This document shows, piece after piece, positions 12,870 to 24,575 of a DNA stretch of 64,000 nt. The position numbers and the translations under genes are program-made. The stretch covers positions 232,102 through 296,101 of the forward strand of contig JAQGDQ010000149.1 in NCBI GenBank assembly GCA_030141605.1, written 5' to 3'. The DNA comes from Tubiluchus corallicola. Lineage: Eukaryota > Priapulida > Priapulimorpha > Priapulimorphida > Tubiluchidae. Each line of letters starts with the position of its first letter. Position 1 is the stretch's first letter. The notes below the pieces were generated by a model. It was given only the letters and a program-made list of their open reading frames with translations. It did no database searches and was not told the DNA's origin.

Positions 12870-13005
12870 TCAGTATTCAGTTGGTCATGGCGGTGGATTT
12901 GTAATCCAAAGGTCACTTCTTCAAATCCTGTGCCACTACAGTAGTCTGATTTTCCTCCTTTGGGCTGGGCTTGCCTTAAAAAAATCGTAGTTTATTGTAT
13001 GTTTT
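12870..13005 (+). repeat. tRNA-Thr-like SINE
   Basis: The stretch ggcggtggatttgtaatcc, then aaaggtc and ttcaaatcctg, resembles a tRNA-Thr(UGU). An anticodon stem TGGA/TCCA encloses TTTGTAA, and a B-box-like TTCAAATCC follows at about 12921-12929. The D-arm side is poor and no acceptor stem closes, so this is not a functional tRNA. An unrelated body and a short A-rich run (about 12978-12984) follow, as expected for a tRNA-derived SINE. Only one copy was recognised here. Confidence 0.55.
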
Positions 13006-14115
13006 CACGGCGCTGTTTGCTGCACTGCTTGTTCAATTACGATATGAAAGAGAAACAAGCGTTTTAATCCTTATGAAGATTGCAGAAGCTTTCCTATATC
13101 CTAACTTTAGCATCCTATAATCTGTTATTATCAGTTATAATCGGCTATAATCTTGATGCTGCCACTGTATCTTGGCAGAGAGTTACAATATAAAATGACC
13201 ATTCTTAATGGCTGTTGTGAAGCTTTTCGACGTTAATCAGTGTAAAAAGAGCTGTCTTATATTTGGCTCATCAACATATTGAATCCATTAATTGCGGTAG
13301 GATTTGCTCGCTTGCAGTATATCCTGTGATACATTGGTTTCATCAGGAATCCTCGTGAGTACTCGTCAGGAAACCTGGATCCCTCCTATTTAGCGGACAT
13401 TTTAACTAAGAGCGGGAAGATGAGCCGGAACTAGATAGTACTCCGAAGCAAGGTTATTAGCTTTGAAATCACCAAAACAGATCCTGTACGAAGTGTGTTG
13501 TGCTTGGACGAATTTTACTTCTGCTGGGTGTACTTGATTTTGACCGAGTCTCAACATTGTACAGAGAGTCTGTAAATGTGCAATCTACACACGCCCTTGC
13601 TTGTGGAACTTGAGAAGTGAGATGCTTGTTATTCTAGCTGTGTTGTTCTTGCGGGTTTGACTGCAACTGCCGGCTTCGTTATCACTGCAGTCGCTCGTCG
13701 TAAAAGAACTGCGTTAACACACTTTTGCAGTTTTTTCACAGAAGGTGGAACCGAGCAGCCCATCCTTGTTTGCATGCTTGCCTTCGCACTGTGAATTATT
13801 TTAAGTTTCCAGAAGTTTCATATTTGCCGGACTGCTGTTTCTTACTGTGCTAAGCAAATACGTGCTCTTGTGCAAACGTGGACGAGGATTGTCTCGGCTA
13901 GCTTGCTTTTTACTCGTAACATTGCAGTTTAATTGAACTGTCCAAATTATACTGACTGAACGCTGCAGCAGTGATTAGACACGGCTGCCCGTTATTTGGT
14001 TTTCTGGTTGATACTTTCAGTATTCATTCATCGAAGTTGTTTTTAAATCGCTAAAGCAAAACATTTAAAGTAACACAGTAGCCTTTCAGCACCTGATTGA
14101 CTAAGCACACGAAAC

Positions 14116-14154
14116 ATGCCTCTTCAATCTAACGATGTAATGTCTATCACTGGG
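14116..14154 (+). CDS. Lmpt: PET-LIM (Limpet-like) gene, coding exon 1
   Basis: This exon encodes the first 13 residues, MPLQSNDVMSITG, and ends at a strong donor (GGG|GTGAGT), leaving phase 0. The start is the first ATG after an in-frame TGA at 14098-14100, and it has an A at -3, which suits animal initiation. Joining it to the next exon at 24106 gives ...SITG-GLLIKEVDEG, with no frame conflict. The 5' untranslated region must lie upstream, but its extent and any untranslated exon cannot be read from sequence alone. The exon has no domain of its own. The assignment rests on frame, start context, donor quality and position, so it is less certain than the downstream exons. Confidence 0.7.
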
Positions 14155-14684
14155 GTGAGTAGGTGGTGTGCTATTTACCATTTCTAAAAAGCACTCGAAA
14201 GCGTGTCTTTAGACTAGGAAAACCAACCTTTGCCGTTTTATTGTTTTAATTTGTACCATTACTCTATGCTTTACTCTATAATAATAAGCCAATTAATGAG
14301 AAATCGAACATAGATATTTTAGGATGTTGGATCGTGTTCAGAGCACGGACAGCTAGCATCTTTGGAAACGTCCTTATAAACTAAATGAGTTGCCTGCCAA
14401 CCAAGGAGTGCTTTTAAAATAAGGCTTTTCGGGGGATTCGCAAAGCATTTTCTTTGCCAGAACATCAGCATTGTGGAATTGACAGCTACGTGATGCGTTT
14501 AACGAGTTGCGGAATTACACAAAGTGACTATTAAAACATTTTATGTTTCTTGCAGACACAGCAGAAACTCGCGTACGGGTTTTGATGTTCATTTGTACGT
14601 CAGCTTGTAGTGATCGAGGTATTATACAACTGACACATGTTGCTGTTTGCTGGTTTAATTAATTATCGGCGTAGTGTAGCGCCT

Positions 14685-14809
14685 TGGAATCAACTCCCGC
14701 CGCGAATCTGCATTTACTGAGCTTTAAAGCCCGTGATATGACGTTCACCCTATCAGGACTATTTTTAAAGAAAGATAAGACCTTTGTGTTGATTCCGCGC
14801 CCCTTTCTA
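14685..14809 (+). mobile_element. LINE 3' fragment (C-terminal residues plus tail), copy 2 of the 11260 repeat
   Basis: TGG AAT CAA CTC ... at 14685-14708 reads WNQLPPRI, which resembles the W-N-x-L-P segment near the C-terminus of many LINE ORF2 proteins. After a frame change, LLSFKAR follows. The next roughly 88 bases (14721-14809) are repeated at 11260. The open frame across it does not otherwise resemble a gene. Confidence 0.45.
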
Positions 14810-16470
14810 GCAGCAATTTCAGCTGTTTCAACACGACATGTTTATTTTACTCTAGTTGATGAAATATGAATGTCGTATACAGCGTACTGTAGATAACAGT
14901 TAAAACAATGTAAGATCTGAGAGAAAATTAAATTTAAAGTAAAAACAACAGTAATTTAAAGAAATTTCAAGTAGAGCATTGTCTATGTGCCAATAAATAT
15001 TTTGATAACTTCTGTATATCTTCTGTGCGATACGTGTGGATTCGCCCCTTTTTATGATCACGCGGCGTGCATGAGCTTGATTTGAGGATACCGCGCTTCT
15101 TTATGGGTGTGTTATCGTTATGAATCTTTTATTCGTATGAAATTCTATGCAGCAGTGCGATTTTAGTACATATAATTAATATAATAACTAATAATTTTTA
15201 GCAATTAAAAAAGATGATGAAATCAGTACACACATATTATTAAAAATTTAATGTGGACGTTAGTCTCGAAATTTCTTACCAAGTCTAATGTCAAATGCGT
15301 ATTATGCAATAAAAGAAATTTAAGATTCCACAGGTACATTTAACATCCCTTCATTTAATATTAAATACTTTAGTTAGGATTACAAAGGTTTATCGGTTGT
15401 TTGATCTATTGAAGTTGATAATTGAAACAGACGTTAATTTTTGGTTGACCTCGTTTTAAATAAGGAGCAAATAAATTATACGCATTATACCCATATACCG
15501 TTTCTACTAATACGCTACTTTTGTAAATATTGTAAATATCTTACTAAACACTAGTCTAAAAAATACGTAGATTTTAGTCGAGTGATAGCACAGGATTCTG
15601 AAAGCAAGTTATTGAACGTTTGAGTTCTTTTCAACCGAGGCCCTTCGTGTTCGCACTCTGCGGGTCATTAGCTATACCTCAGCACCACAGACATTTAATA
15701 CTTCTTGCTAATTCGTTGCTTAAAATAGCTGTAATGCTCTGTCAGGATATTTAGACTAAGTTTGCAGGCTTTACTAGTTTAGCTTTGTAAGTAGGGAGCC
15801 GCCAGAATGGCTTCAGATTTTGCCAAGTTGTGGTTTCTCTTTGCCGGTCATCACACATTTCCTCTTGTCACTTACGGCGCTTCGCTTTCATTTGCCCTTT
15901 CCGAAAGTTTAGAGTATTTCCGTGTTGCATTCGATAATTCATGGTATCTTTCTTTTGTAGTTAAACTAATTATACTAGAAAGTAGTATCTGGGTGACCCT
16001 AAATTTCAACTATCACCGATGTGCAATTGTTCCAGAACACTTAAAAATTAATACAGAACAATGAGCAGCAAAAGTTTATCCGTTTTTCGCCTTAAATTTG
16101 TTTACACGATTCTCTGGAAACACGCAAGAAATACGTTCTATGCGGTTTTTTGATTTTATTTTACTAATTTTGATCTGAAAATTACTTGCACTTTTTGGTG
16201 TTAATCGCTAACAGCCCTTTTTGTATGACGATATTAAAATGCACAAAATGTAGGGATTGCTTTGAGAACTGTTAATTTGGACCGTTAATGATTGGTCAGT
16301 CTTGGCGATGGAACATTGTCGGTTTTTTTATAAACAGACCTCGTTTACTTCTTAAGGTAAAATAGGTGTTTTGTGAGTTTTTTGTTTCGATATCGATTTT
16401 TAAGATAATTTGCCTTTGTTTGGCTGTTTAGGGTAAAAGAGCGGAAGGTGTGCCACACACAGTTTAAATA

Positions 16471-16538
16471 CCCTAACCCTAACCTGACCCTAATTCTATC
16501 CCTAATCTAACCCTAATCCTAACTCCAACCCTAATCCG
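16471..16538 (+). repeat. Degenerate CCCTAA (telomere-like) interstitial repeat
   Basis: About eleven units of CCCTAA and close variants (ccctaaccctaacctgaccc, then taattctatccctaatctaa, and so on) occupy 68 bases. On the opposite strand this is the animal telomere repeat TTAGGG. Unit decay suggests an old interstitial patch. It lies about 215 bp before the LINE remnant. Confidence 0.85.
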
Positions 16539-16693
16539 CTTCACGAACTAATTTCTTGCATGGGAAATTGTCAACTTTAGCCAAAAGTGCGATTGACGAA
16601 CTTTAGCTATGACTTGAAAAATCTGGCCTGATGTACAATATAAGCTGCTTTATATAGGGCAATACTTTGTATAGTTGCCCCAGGGATGTGGAC

Positions 16694-16800
16694 AACTATA
16701 GAATTGTCAGTTCCGTCTGTCTGACCGTCCAAATTTTCTCGACTCTGGTGTATTGCCTCAACGCCCTAATGAAGTGAGCAACTGTAGAATTGTCGGTTCC
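16694..16800 (+). repeat. 21-bp direct repeat pair flanking the LINE edge
   Basis: A 21-base string starting aactatagaattgtcagttc (16694-16714) recurs as aactgtagaattgtcggttc (from 16780), with two differences and a spacing of 86 bases. The downstream copy lies just before the recognisable endonuclease end of the LINE. Confidence 0.6.
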
Positions 16801-19170
16801 TGCAGTTCGAAAACTGTAGCAACCTCTGTAGACCACGTATATACATCTGACATTCGCATATTGAAACAAATATTAAACTACTCAGACCACGACATTATAC
16901 TAACTATTGAGGAAGCAAAACCAAGTAATGAAGTCCATAACAGCACAACAGAGAAAATAGTGAATTACTTGCAATTCTAAGGAACTTCGATTGAAAAAAA
17001 TATATTTTGTTCAACAAAAGTAGACGGGCAAATAGATATCCTGACATATTGAACATGCACTTCAAGTTCATGCCACTGAAAAATATGTTAAAATTGACAC
17101 TAAACGAAAACTAACAGAAGCTAATTGATTCACTGATAATCCCAGAAAGAAAACAAGAAACAAAAATCTTGCCAAATCTTGACAGAAAATTACCTATATG
17201 AATAACAAAAGCGCAGTACTTTTTTATTAAATACAAAAGCCATGCAACAAATACAATAATTGCAAGTTGTAACACTGAAAAGTGAGTACCAAAGGAATCA
17301 ATGCAAAAATGCTAAAAATTCACAGGACAAATGGAAGATAATTAATGAAGTTATTATCAGGTGCAAAATTAAAAATCAATATAGTATTATAGTATTAATT
17401 AACAACCATGAATGGCAGAACAATTAACATTCACCATGAAATGGCTAGTCTACTGAATGAAACATGTAGATTTGGGTAATTTTTCAGGCCCAACTCCAAA
17501 GGAAAAGTGTTCAAAGATTTTTGGGAACTTAAAAAAATCAACATATTTTCAACTTTAAAAGGATCACAATCACAGAGGTAATTAATGTAATTCGATCTTT
17601 GAATGTCAGGTAATCTAAATGTCCCTCCAATATTCCACTCCATATTTTTGAAATAGCTGTAGAAATAGCACCCCACTTAACATGTATTGATAACATGTAT
17701 AAATGATATTAAGGTCATGGTTTCTCATCATATGTAAATTAGCTCATGTATTAACTGTTTATAATAAAAAAGGAAGCAAAGATGATCCACAAAATGATAG
17801 ACCATTATCTATTATCCACTGCTTAGCTGGAAAAGTTTGAAATTTTTATACAACCAAGTAAACGACTATTTAGACAATGTGAACTCCTACATAAACATCA
17901 GTATGGCTTTAGAAAAGGTTATTCAAATCTTGATGTAATAATTAATGCCACGGAGATATAGAGATCAAAACTAGATAAGGGCAGTATGTGGCTTTAGCTT
18001 TGTGGATCTAAGCAAAACCATCGACATCTTCGACCATGAATTGCTAGCTAATAAACTCATGCAAATACGCTTTGACAAACATTCCCAAAAACTAATTAAG
18101 AACTATTTGCAAAATCGACAGGAACACGTAAAATTCGACTCAAGTACTTTTTCAGATTTCAGTACTTTCAAAAGTCAAGAAAGTTGTCCCGATGTCCCAC
18201 ACGGGTCTATTCTAGGTCCACTATTATCTTTGCCTCTATGTTAACGGCGTGATATAAAATACTGGGCAATTATGTAATGTACTGATGATACCAGTTTATC
18301 CTCATCAACATTTCAGAAGCATTAGGCGTTGAGAAACTTGAAAAAGACTTAAAAATATTCAACAAGCATATGATTGCCATAAACTCACAATGTACGAGAA
18401 GAAAACTGAATTTATGGTTCAAAAGCCTTATCAGTCGATAGCTAATAATACTAATAACGCAAGCGCTAGATACTATTAACGAGGACAACGGAACGTAAAA
18501 TCGATATTAACGGAGAAATTATTACAGAAAAAACAAGCATACGATTTTTAGGTGTCACTGTCGACATTAAATTAAAATGGGATAAACATCTTGAATGCAA
18601 AATGGCAGCAAGTATAAGCTATCTGAGACAAGTTAAAGGCCAATTTAAATACAAAACTATTTATATACAAAATATTGATGTTGCCTTGCTACACATCTAC
18701 TTGCATACCATACAACTACGCTGAGGCGTACCACCTAAACAAAATAAATATTTTGAAAAACTATGCATTAACACTACTCACAGCAAGTAACAGTGAAACA
18801 GCAAACAGAAATTTAAAAAAAATGGCACAAAGTTAGCCAATCTGGGAAAAATTAAACGTGCCAGTTATTCTCTCATATACACAATTTTGCACTGTGGCCT
18901 TTTTGTACAAATACATTCATAATATTAGTATACCATTGAAGACCAGTAGAACTCCTTTTCTTACTAAAACACCAGAACTGTGAACGTAAAGCAAGTGTCA
19001 ACAAATGACAAATACGGCCATGAAAGTATAATTAAAACTGTCATAAGCTTGTGGAATCTACAGACACTACAAGATAAACTATTATCTGTACACCGGCAAA
19101 CTACAAGAAAAGTCCAATTGATACGATTTTGGCAAATCATCAAATATGGAATTTATTTTCAATAATCAAC
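16753..19170 (+). mobile_element. Decayed LINE, endonuclease end to C-terminus (Jockey/CR1-like)
   Basis: Fragments follow LINE order on the + strand. The end of an AP-type endonuclease reads VDHVYTSDIR then SDHDIILTI (about 16820-16910). Degenerate thumb/finger sequence follows, with KDDPQNDRPLSI (about 17780). HQYGFRKGYSNLDVI is at 17894-17938, FVDLSKTIDIFDHELLANKL is at about 17999-18058, and VPHGSILGPLLS is near 18200-18233. The polymerase box remnant CTDDTSL starts at 18278, FLGVTVDIKLKWDKH is near 18549, and a C-terminal TRKVQ segment ends at about 19162. Many stops and frame changes separate these pieces, so the copy is dead. It sits inside intron 1 in the sense orientation of the host gene. 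Confidence 0.88.
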
Positions 19171-19530
19171 AAGCATCATTTTAATATCTTTTTTATGCTT
19201 TTATTTGCCTTGATTTTTCTGATTATGTTAGCCATTATGTGTCTGATTACTATGTACGTTATATGTGTTTTGAACATGTTAATTGTTGTCTTAGAATAAT
19301 TTGATGCTATCGTTAATTGTCAGCCCAGTCAGAACTGCGTCTGACTGCATGTTTGATGCTAGCTGATGCTGTTTCCATCCATGGGCGCAATAATTATATC
19401 AATTGTATATATTGTGTATATGCAATGTATTTGTGTATATTATGTCAATATTGTGTATATGCAATGTATATATCAAGCAGTGCACCCCTGTGTAAGTATT
19501 TCTTTAATGTTGGTTAATAAAGATATTATG
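19171..19530 (+). repeat. Probable LINE 3' untranslated region with a 39-bp tandem duplication
   Basis: AT-rich sequence follows the LINE C-terminus. The string attgtgtatatgcaatgtat occurs at 19411-19430 and again from 19450, a period of 39. An aataaag sequence ends the stretch near 19520. No clean target-site duplication was found. Confidence 0.4.
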
Positions 19531-22500
19531 TATTTATCTACATTTTGCGGTAGTCTCCAAGTACTTTGTTCAATTTAAACTCGTGCGATGTGAAGGTGCC
19601 CTGTCGCAGCCTTCGAGTGCGTCTATATCTGAATTTAGATCTTTGTTTAAAGTTAAACTAAACCATCAGTATAATGTAAGCTTTTGCAACCCAAAATCTT
19701 ACTCTTATTACAAATATTCAGTTTATTTTATTATAAAGTATTTCTTTACGCGTGAGTATAGCATGTAACTTTCAATCGCCCTTTAGCATTCATGATTTTA
19801 AACCCTGGCTCACCTTGCTCAAAAAATCGCGTTGCACATTCGAAATTCGCTAGAAAAACGTACGTTATTTAATTTATCTGTTCATTTTATAGAAAGTGAA
19901 CTACAAATTCTTTTTTAATCATAATAATACGGTAAAAAACTTCAATGTCTGTTGGGGGTATATAGGGTTTTAAAGTTTTAAATCCACGCGCATTGCACCT
20001 CGGACGTGTATAAAGTTTTGTCCCTTAAAGATTAACCTTTCAGTTATGTCTGTATTGAGTTCTAACCTCAACTAACCGGATGCTTTATACGACGGTAGTT
20101 GCTTTTTTCACACAGATTTAGTATCAATGCAGAAAATACATCTTTGCTGTAGTCTGAAAGTATGTCAATCGTATTGGAGCAATAATATTAGGTCTCCAGG
20201 AGGCATTCTAGTTTTTTTATTAATAGAAACTTATATAACTGTTGTGATGGAAGTTTGCCCTTATAAGGAGTATCGTACAGCTGTTGCAGGCTTGCAGCTG
20301 TACTGTACAAGTAAACAATCATAAGAATTACAACTTCTAAACCTAGTATAAACGATTTAATCCTATTTGTCGAAGTGTTCTCAACAACCTCAGAATGGAG
20401 CTTTCAGTTTTTAACTTGGCTTCGCTGCGTATTGACAGACAGCCAGGTGCTTCTAGTACTGCTGTTACTCATATAGGGAAGCCTAGCCGATGATATCACC
20501 AGCATCAGCACCAGATGTAGTAATCGTATCTGCCTTGCTGCTATTAATACTGGCGGTATTTCTCATTAGCTCTGACAGATGGATACAAACCTAACTTTAT
20601 TATGACCATTATGAAGCATGTTTATGTATAAGGCGATGAACGAGTTAACAGAGTTAAAGATAATAACCAGCTAAAAACGATAAACAAGTTGATTTAAATC
20701 ATTTTTCAGGTTTAGTAAATTTAGTTGTACGATTGTCAGATACATCGAGTGTTTTCTACTAAGATGATACAAACTTGAAATTCATTAACAGCTAAAAGGC
20801 TGTAACTGTTTATTATGTATGTGCGCAAACACGTATTCTTCGCCCTAAGATGGTTAACCTAGACCTTCGGATTACTCAGATGAATACACTAGTTCTTAAA
20901 GCACAAATACTTTAAACAGGCCACATTTTGAGCAATCATAATAAGCCCATTAAACATTATTAAACAACCATTAACCCTTTGAGTGAACTGTCTGAACAAA
21001 CAGTTTCAGCTTTTAAACATACCCTTGGCTGTTTTACCATTTGTAGTAAACAGTCTTAGCGCAACTGGAGTAAATTACCTGTGTAACAATATTTGTCAAC
21101 TTTAGAGTAAGTTCTCTCTCCCCCCTCCACGGGTAAACCATCTGACTACATACAGTGAACGGTAATGCGGAGACCGTCTGCGTAAACCTTTGAATCAGTC
21201 TTTTTGAACCTTTGCATGAGCCTTTATAACCTCATTAAACTCGAAGAAATCGAGAAAAACTAATAGAACTAAACTAACAGGCAACTTTTACAATAACTGT
21301 CTTAGTAAACCATCAACCATCTTTTCGATGAACCATTATCAAATGAGTAAACCATTTGAGAGAAGGGCGTCAGTTATCTGATCACATCACGCGTATGCAA
21401 ACTGCTTGGTTAACAGTTTTAACTAAACTTTTGCAAATTGTTGGCAACTCGAACGACCTTTTTCTACATGAATAAAGTCGTTATTTTTCATGGTAAAATT
21501 AGTTATAAATTTGTGTAAATACACGCCATAACTGATAAACAGAGAGACATTACAAAGTAGAGGTTTTTGGAATACTAATTTAATGGCTAAAAAATTGGCT
21601 ATACACATTCTTGCAAGCAAGATATATTAATCACCGTCAAGGATCAACGAGAAGTTTTTGCACATGTATTACTGTTTTGTATAAACGCTGCTGCATGTCT
21701 GCGTGTTCCTGCAGTCAATTCTAAATCTCGGAAGCCTGTCTGATGTCTGTATGCAATGGCTTCGTGTTACTTTACCATTACCTCGTGGAAAAAGTATATC
21801 ATGTCATGACGTGTAGCTTTTGTTTCAATCAAGCACTAAACATGTTCAATTAACTCATGTCTAATCTTCTATGTGAGATCCCGAATTAGATTCTCGTTCT
21901 TCTTAGTAAGCTGTCATATAGGGATAGTCGATCTGTTATCATCTGCTTGGAAGATAGTGGCGAGGCGCAAATTACAACAAACGCATTTTGTAAATTTTTA
22001 ATCATGTGCACTGTGATGATTCATGTTTCAGCCGTGAGTTAACTGTCACTGTAAGCAGTTGAAGCTGTTGTGATTAAAAAACCGTTTAACTGATTGTTAT
22101 TAAAAATAGTATTAACAACTCACTTGATAAACTTGTGCAGTATAATGAAGCGTTGTTTTGACAATATTTCACATAGGGTCATTGATGTATCGGATTCATA
22201 TGAGCAGGTTTTAGGCTGCCTGAGTACCATGAGATTTTTTTCCAATATTAGCTTCACATTTTGACAATTGTACATTGCGGTGTAAATACACAAAAGAGTA
22301 AAAATATGACTTCGTGCAGAGCTGTTAAGCTGCTTACACTAGGCCGAGCAGACGAGTACTTCCCATTCAAACATTTTAACCAAGGGCTAACTTGATTACT
22401 AATTATACTAATTATTGCCAAGTTATACTAATTACTTCCCCAGGTACCATATACAGTAAAGTTCATTACAGCCGTTGTATCTCAGGGTATTCTAGAATAC

Positions 22501-23329
22501 GAACCGCATTTTAGTGTTATAAAAGCGATCAATTAAAATCTTTAAAATCATATATCTCTGTTTAGAAGAACCGTGCAAAAAAGGCCTTGTTATGCCTATA
22601 TCACGGCTACACTGCAAAATTGTATCTTGAATTTTAGTCAGTTAATATCAGAAGTTTAAAATAATTGTTTCTAATTTTCCTATTATTCCTTTTTTCTGTT
22701 TTTCCTATTTTTAACGACAATCCTCCTATCCCACTTTCTTAGTAGAATTCTAAACTATTTTAAAATCAACCTAGTAAGAAGTAGTAATATTAAAGGTTGC
22801 ATTCTGTTAATCAGTTCAAGGGAGAACCACCGAACGGCATGACCACTGTACTGACAAAGCAAAAGTGGGCATCAGCAAAGCTTTTAATCAACTGTGAGCT
22901 TTTCAACAAATTTAACCTTCCGCCATAAAGAGCGCAGACCATGCTTTAAATCTTGTGTAAGCCCTTTAAGCATATGATGCTGTTAGCTTCTCTTTATTGA
23001 ATTCGCTTCATTAACTGCAATTGGGCAACGGATCTTTTTTATCTAAAAAGTTTCGCAATTTTCAAAGGACAAACGGTCACAGAGAAGCAGCTAAAGTTAC
23101 TTAGATCTAGTGTAAGTATTAAAAAAATATTAGCTCCATGATCGTTTTCATCTGCGTGTTGTTTCATTGCCATTTTGTTTTCGTTGCCTGGTATGGCCAG
23201 CAGGGGTCGCCGGCTGTTCTGACCTTCATTTTGTTTGTTTATTATTAGAGCTGACGCGGATAGGCCTTCCAAGCTGTAAATACTAAATAAAGCTTGTACA
23301 TTTTGATAATCACTACGTCGCTATGTTAA

Positions 23330-23644
23330 ATCTGTTTGCGACAACTTGTCTGAGGAGGTTTTTTGCGGGCTCGATAAACGCTGTTTTACCAACTTTGCCG
23401 CATACAGATTTTTATTAAACGCGCTTAATCTTCTGTCTTAGACAAACTCATCTTGCTGTCGTCTGTGGGCTCAGAGTAAAAATTTGTGCAAGACAAAAAA
23501 CAATGAAACGAAATTGTTTAGTCACGTGCCAATTAATAATTATTTACTGAATTTGTTACCCATGACACAGTTTGCTCAATATAAAAATTCACAGGCAAAT
23601 TTTGTTTGAGACGGTTTGCGTCAGACAATTTGCTGCAAACAGAT
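23330..23644 (+). mobile_element. Non-autonomous inverted-repeat element (MITE-like), copy 1
   Basis: The 24-base ends at 23330-23353 and 23621-23644 are inverted repeats with three mismatches (left end atctgtttgcgacaacttgt). The 315-bp element has no coding capacity. A related copy in inverse orientation is at about 40718-41015, sharing strings such as ttttattaaacg and tctgtct(t/c)agacaaa on the corresponding strand. No convincing target-site duplication was seen, so the superfamily is unknown. Confidence 0.75.
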
Positions 23645-23874
23645 GTTTTTATACTGTGTGCGACTAGCATTATACTTCTTTGGATATTGTGTTCTGAAAG
23701 ACATGTTTTACCTGTAGTTTATTTTATTAGATCGAATTAAAATCTATGCTTGATCAGATTTATTTTTGTTCCTATCGATGTTTGTTCATTCGCCCTCATA
23801 GAAGGAAAACGGAGGTAGGCTGTATCAGAAGAAGCGTTGTAGGCAGTCGGTCAGCTATTTGCGTACCCGATTCG

Positions 23875-23935
23875 GTGCTGCTTAACTGTGGTAGCCAAGC
23901 ACGCACCATGACACTCAGTTATTCTCCTTGCCCAA
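23875..23935 (+). repeat. Interspersed repeat copy B (shared with 4706-4765)
   Basis: This copy carries gcttaactgtggtagccaag, cacgcacc and acactcagttat in the same order as copy A. It is about 170 bases before exon 2, within intron 1. Confidence 0.6.
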
Positions 23936-24105
23936 ACCAAAAAAAAAACGGGTTCCATCATTCCATTTATAGTCACAAATATGTTCTGTCGGAATCGTGA
24001 GGGTACCTATCCACGATTTATTTTTTCACAGTTTTTCACAGTAATAGCTGCAATTGATTTATTTGTAATGTTGCTAATCTTCTGTTTAACTTTTCCAAAT
24101 TACAG

Positions 24106-24191
24106 GGTTTACTCATAAAGGAAGTGGACGAAGGTCAAGCATGTTTACATTGCCAAGAAAAATGCCCAGGATTTACTCCACATAGTTTCCG
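24106..24191 (+). CDS. Lmpt: PET-LIM (Limpet-like) gene, coding exon 2: first half of cysteine-rich module
   Basis: This exon encodes residues 14 to the split Arg42. The acceptor is TTACAG and the donor is CG|GTGAGA, leaving phase 2. It carries C26-x2-C29-x3-C33 followed by PGFTPHSFR. In Testin and Limpet proteins this pattern opens the N-terminal cysteine-rich module that precedes the PET domain. The remaining cysteines (C45, C48, C50) are in exon 3, so an 18.3-kb intron divides the module. The exon is only 86 nt long, but it is well supported because the residue pattern, both splice sites and the phase on both sides agree. Confidence 0.88.
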
Positions 24192-24479
24192 GTGAGAATT
24201 ATTCTTCTTTATAGATTTGTGGAAAATATAGAGACTTGTTTATATATAAAGGTTGCTTATGAAACGGATATTGTTTTTGTTATAAAGAATATAAAAATTT
24301 TATAATGAATACTTTATGTGTAAGCAGAACACTGTCAATATGTATACTACCGTTTGTCTGTTAAAGTTCAGTTATACATTGAAACGTCATTTACAGTTTA
24401 GCATTATTGTCTAAAAATTAATGACAATATACACAATGACATTTTTGAATGAATTCACGTGTCTTGAACATATGACTTA

Positions 24480-24575
24480 GTTGGTGGTGCCATCTATCAG
24501 TTGATGTGGCACTAAGCCGACGTCTGAAGCCACCAAGCCCTTGCTTTGAAAGCAAGGCTACAGAGTCATGCATTG
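24480..24575 (-). repeat. Possible tRNA-like SINE fragment with a strong hairpin
   Basis: The near-perfect palindrome ccttgctttgaaagcaagg (24539-24557) resembles a tRNA anticodon arm. Read on the minus strand, it is followed by ggcttggtggcttcagacgt, which weakly resembles a T-arm/B-box. No acceptor stem was found. A simple chance hairpin is the alternative. Confidence 0.3.

Larger units (their letters stand above)
14155..24105 (+). other. Intron 1 of the PET-LIM gene (phase 0)
   Basis: A 9.95-kb intron from GTGAGT to TTACAG. It contains the LINE 3' fragment at 14.7 kb, the CCCTAA-like patch at 16.5 kb, a LINE remnant at about 16.75-19.5 kb, the inverted-repeat element at 23.3 kb and repeat copy B at 23.9 kb. 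Between these I see only AT-rich unique-looking DNA, including 14.9-16.4 kb and 19.8-23.3 kb. Confidence 0.8.

Noticed and set aside
19583-19768. Frame with ISEFRSLFKVKLNHQY, resembling a LINE C-terminus
   Set aside because: The resemblance is limited to one short segment, and it lies beyond the end of the LINE remnant with no repeat copy found.
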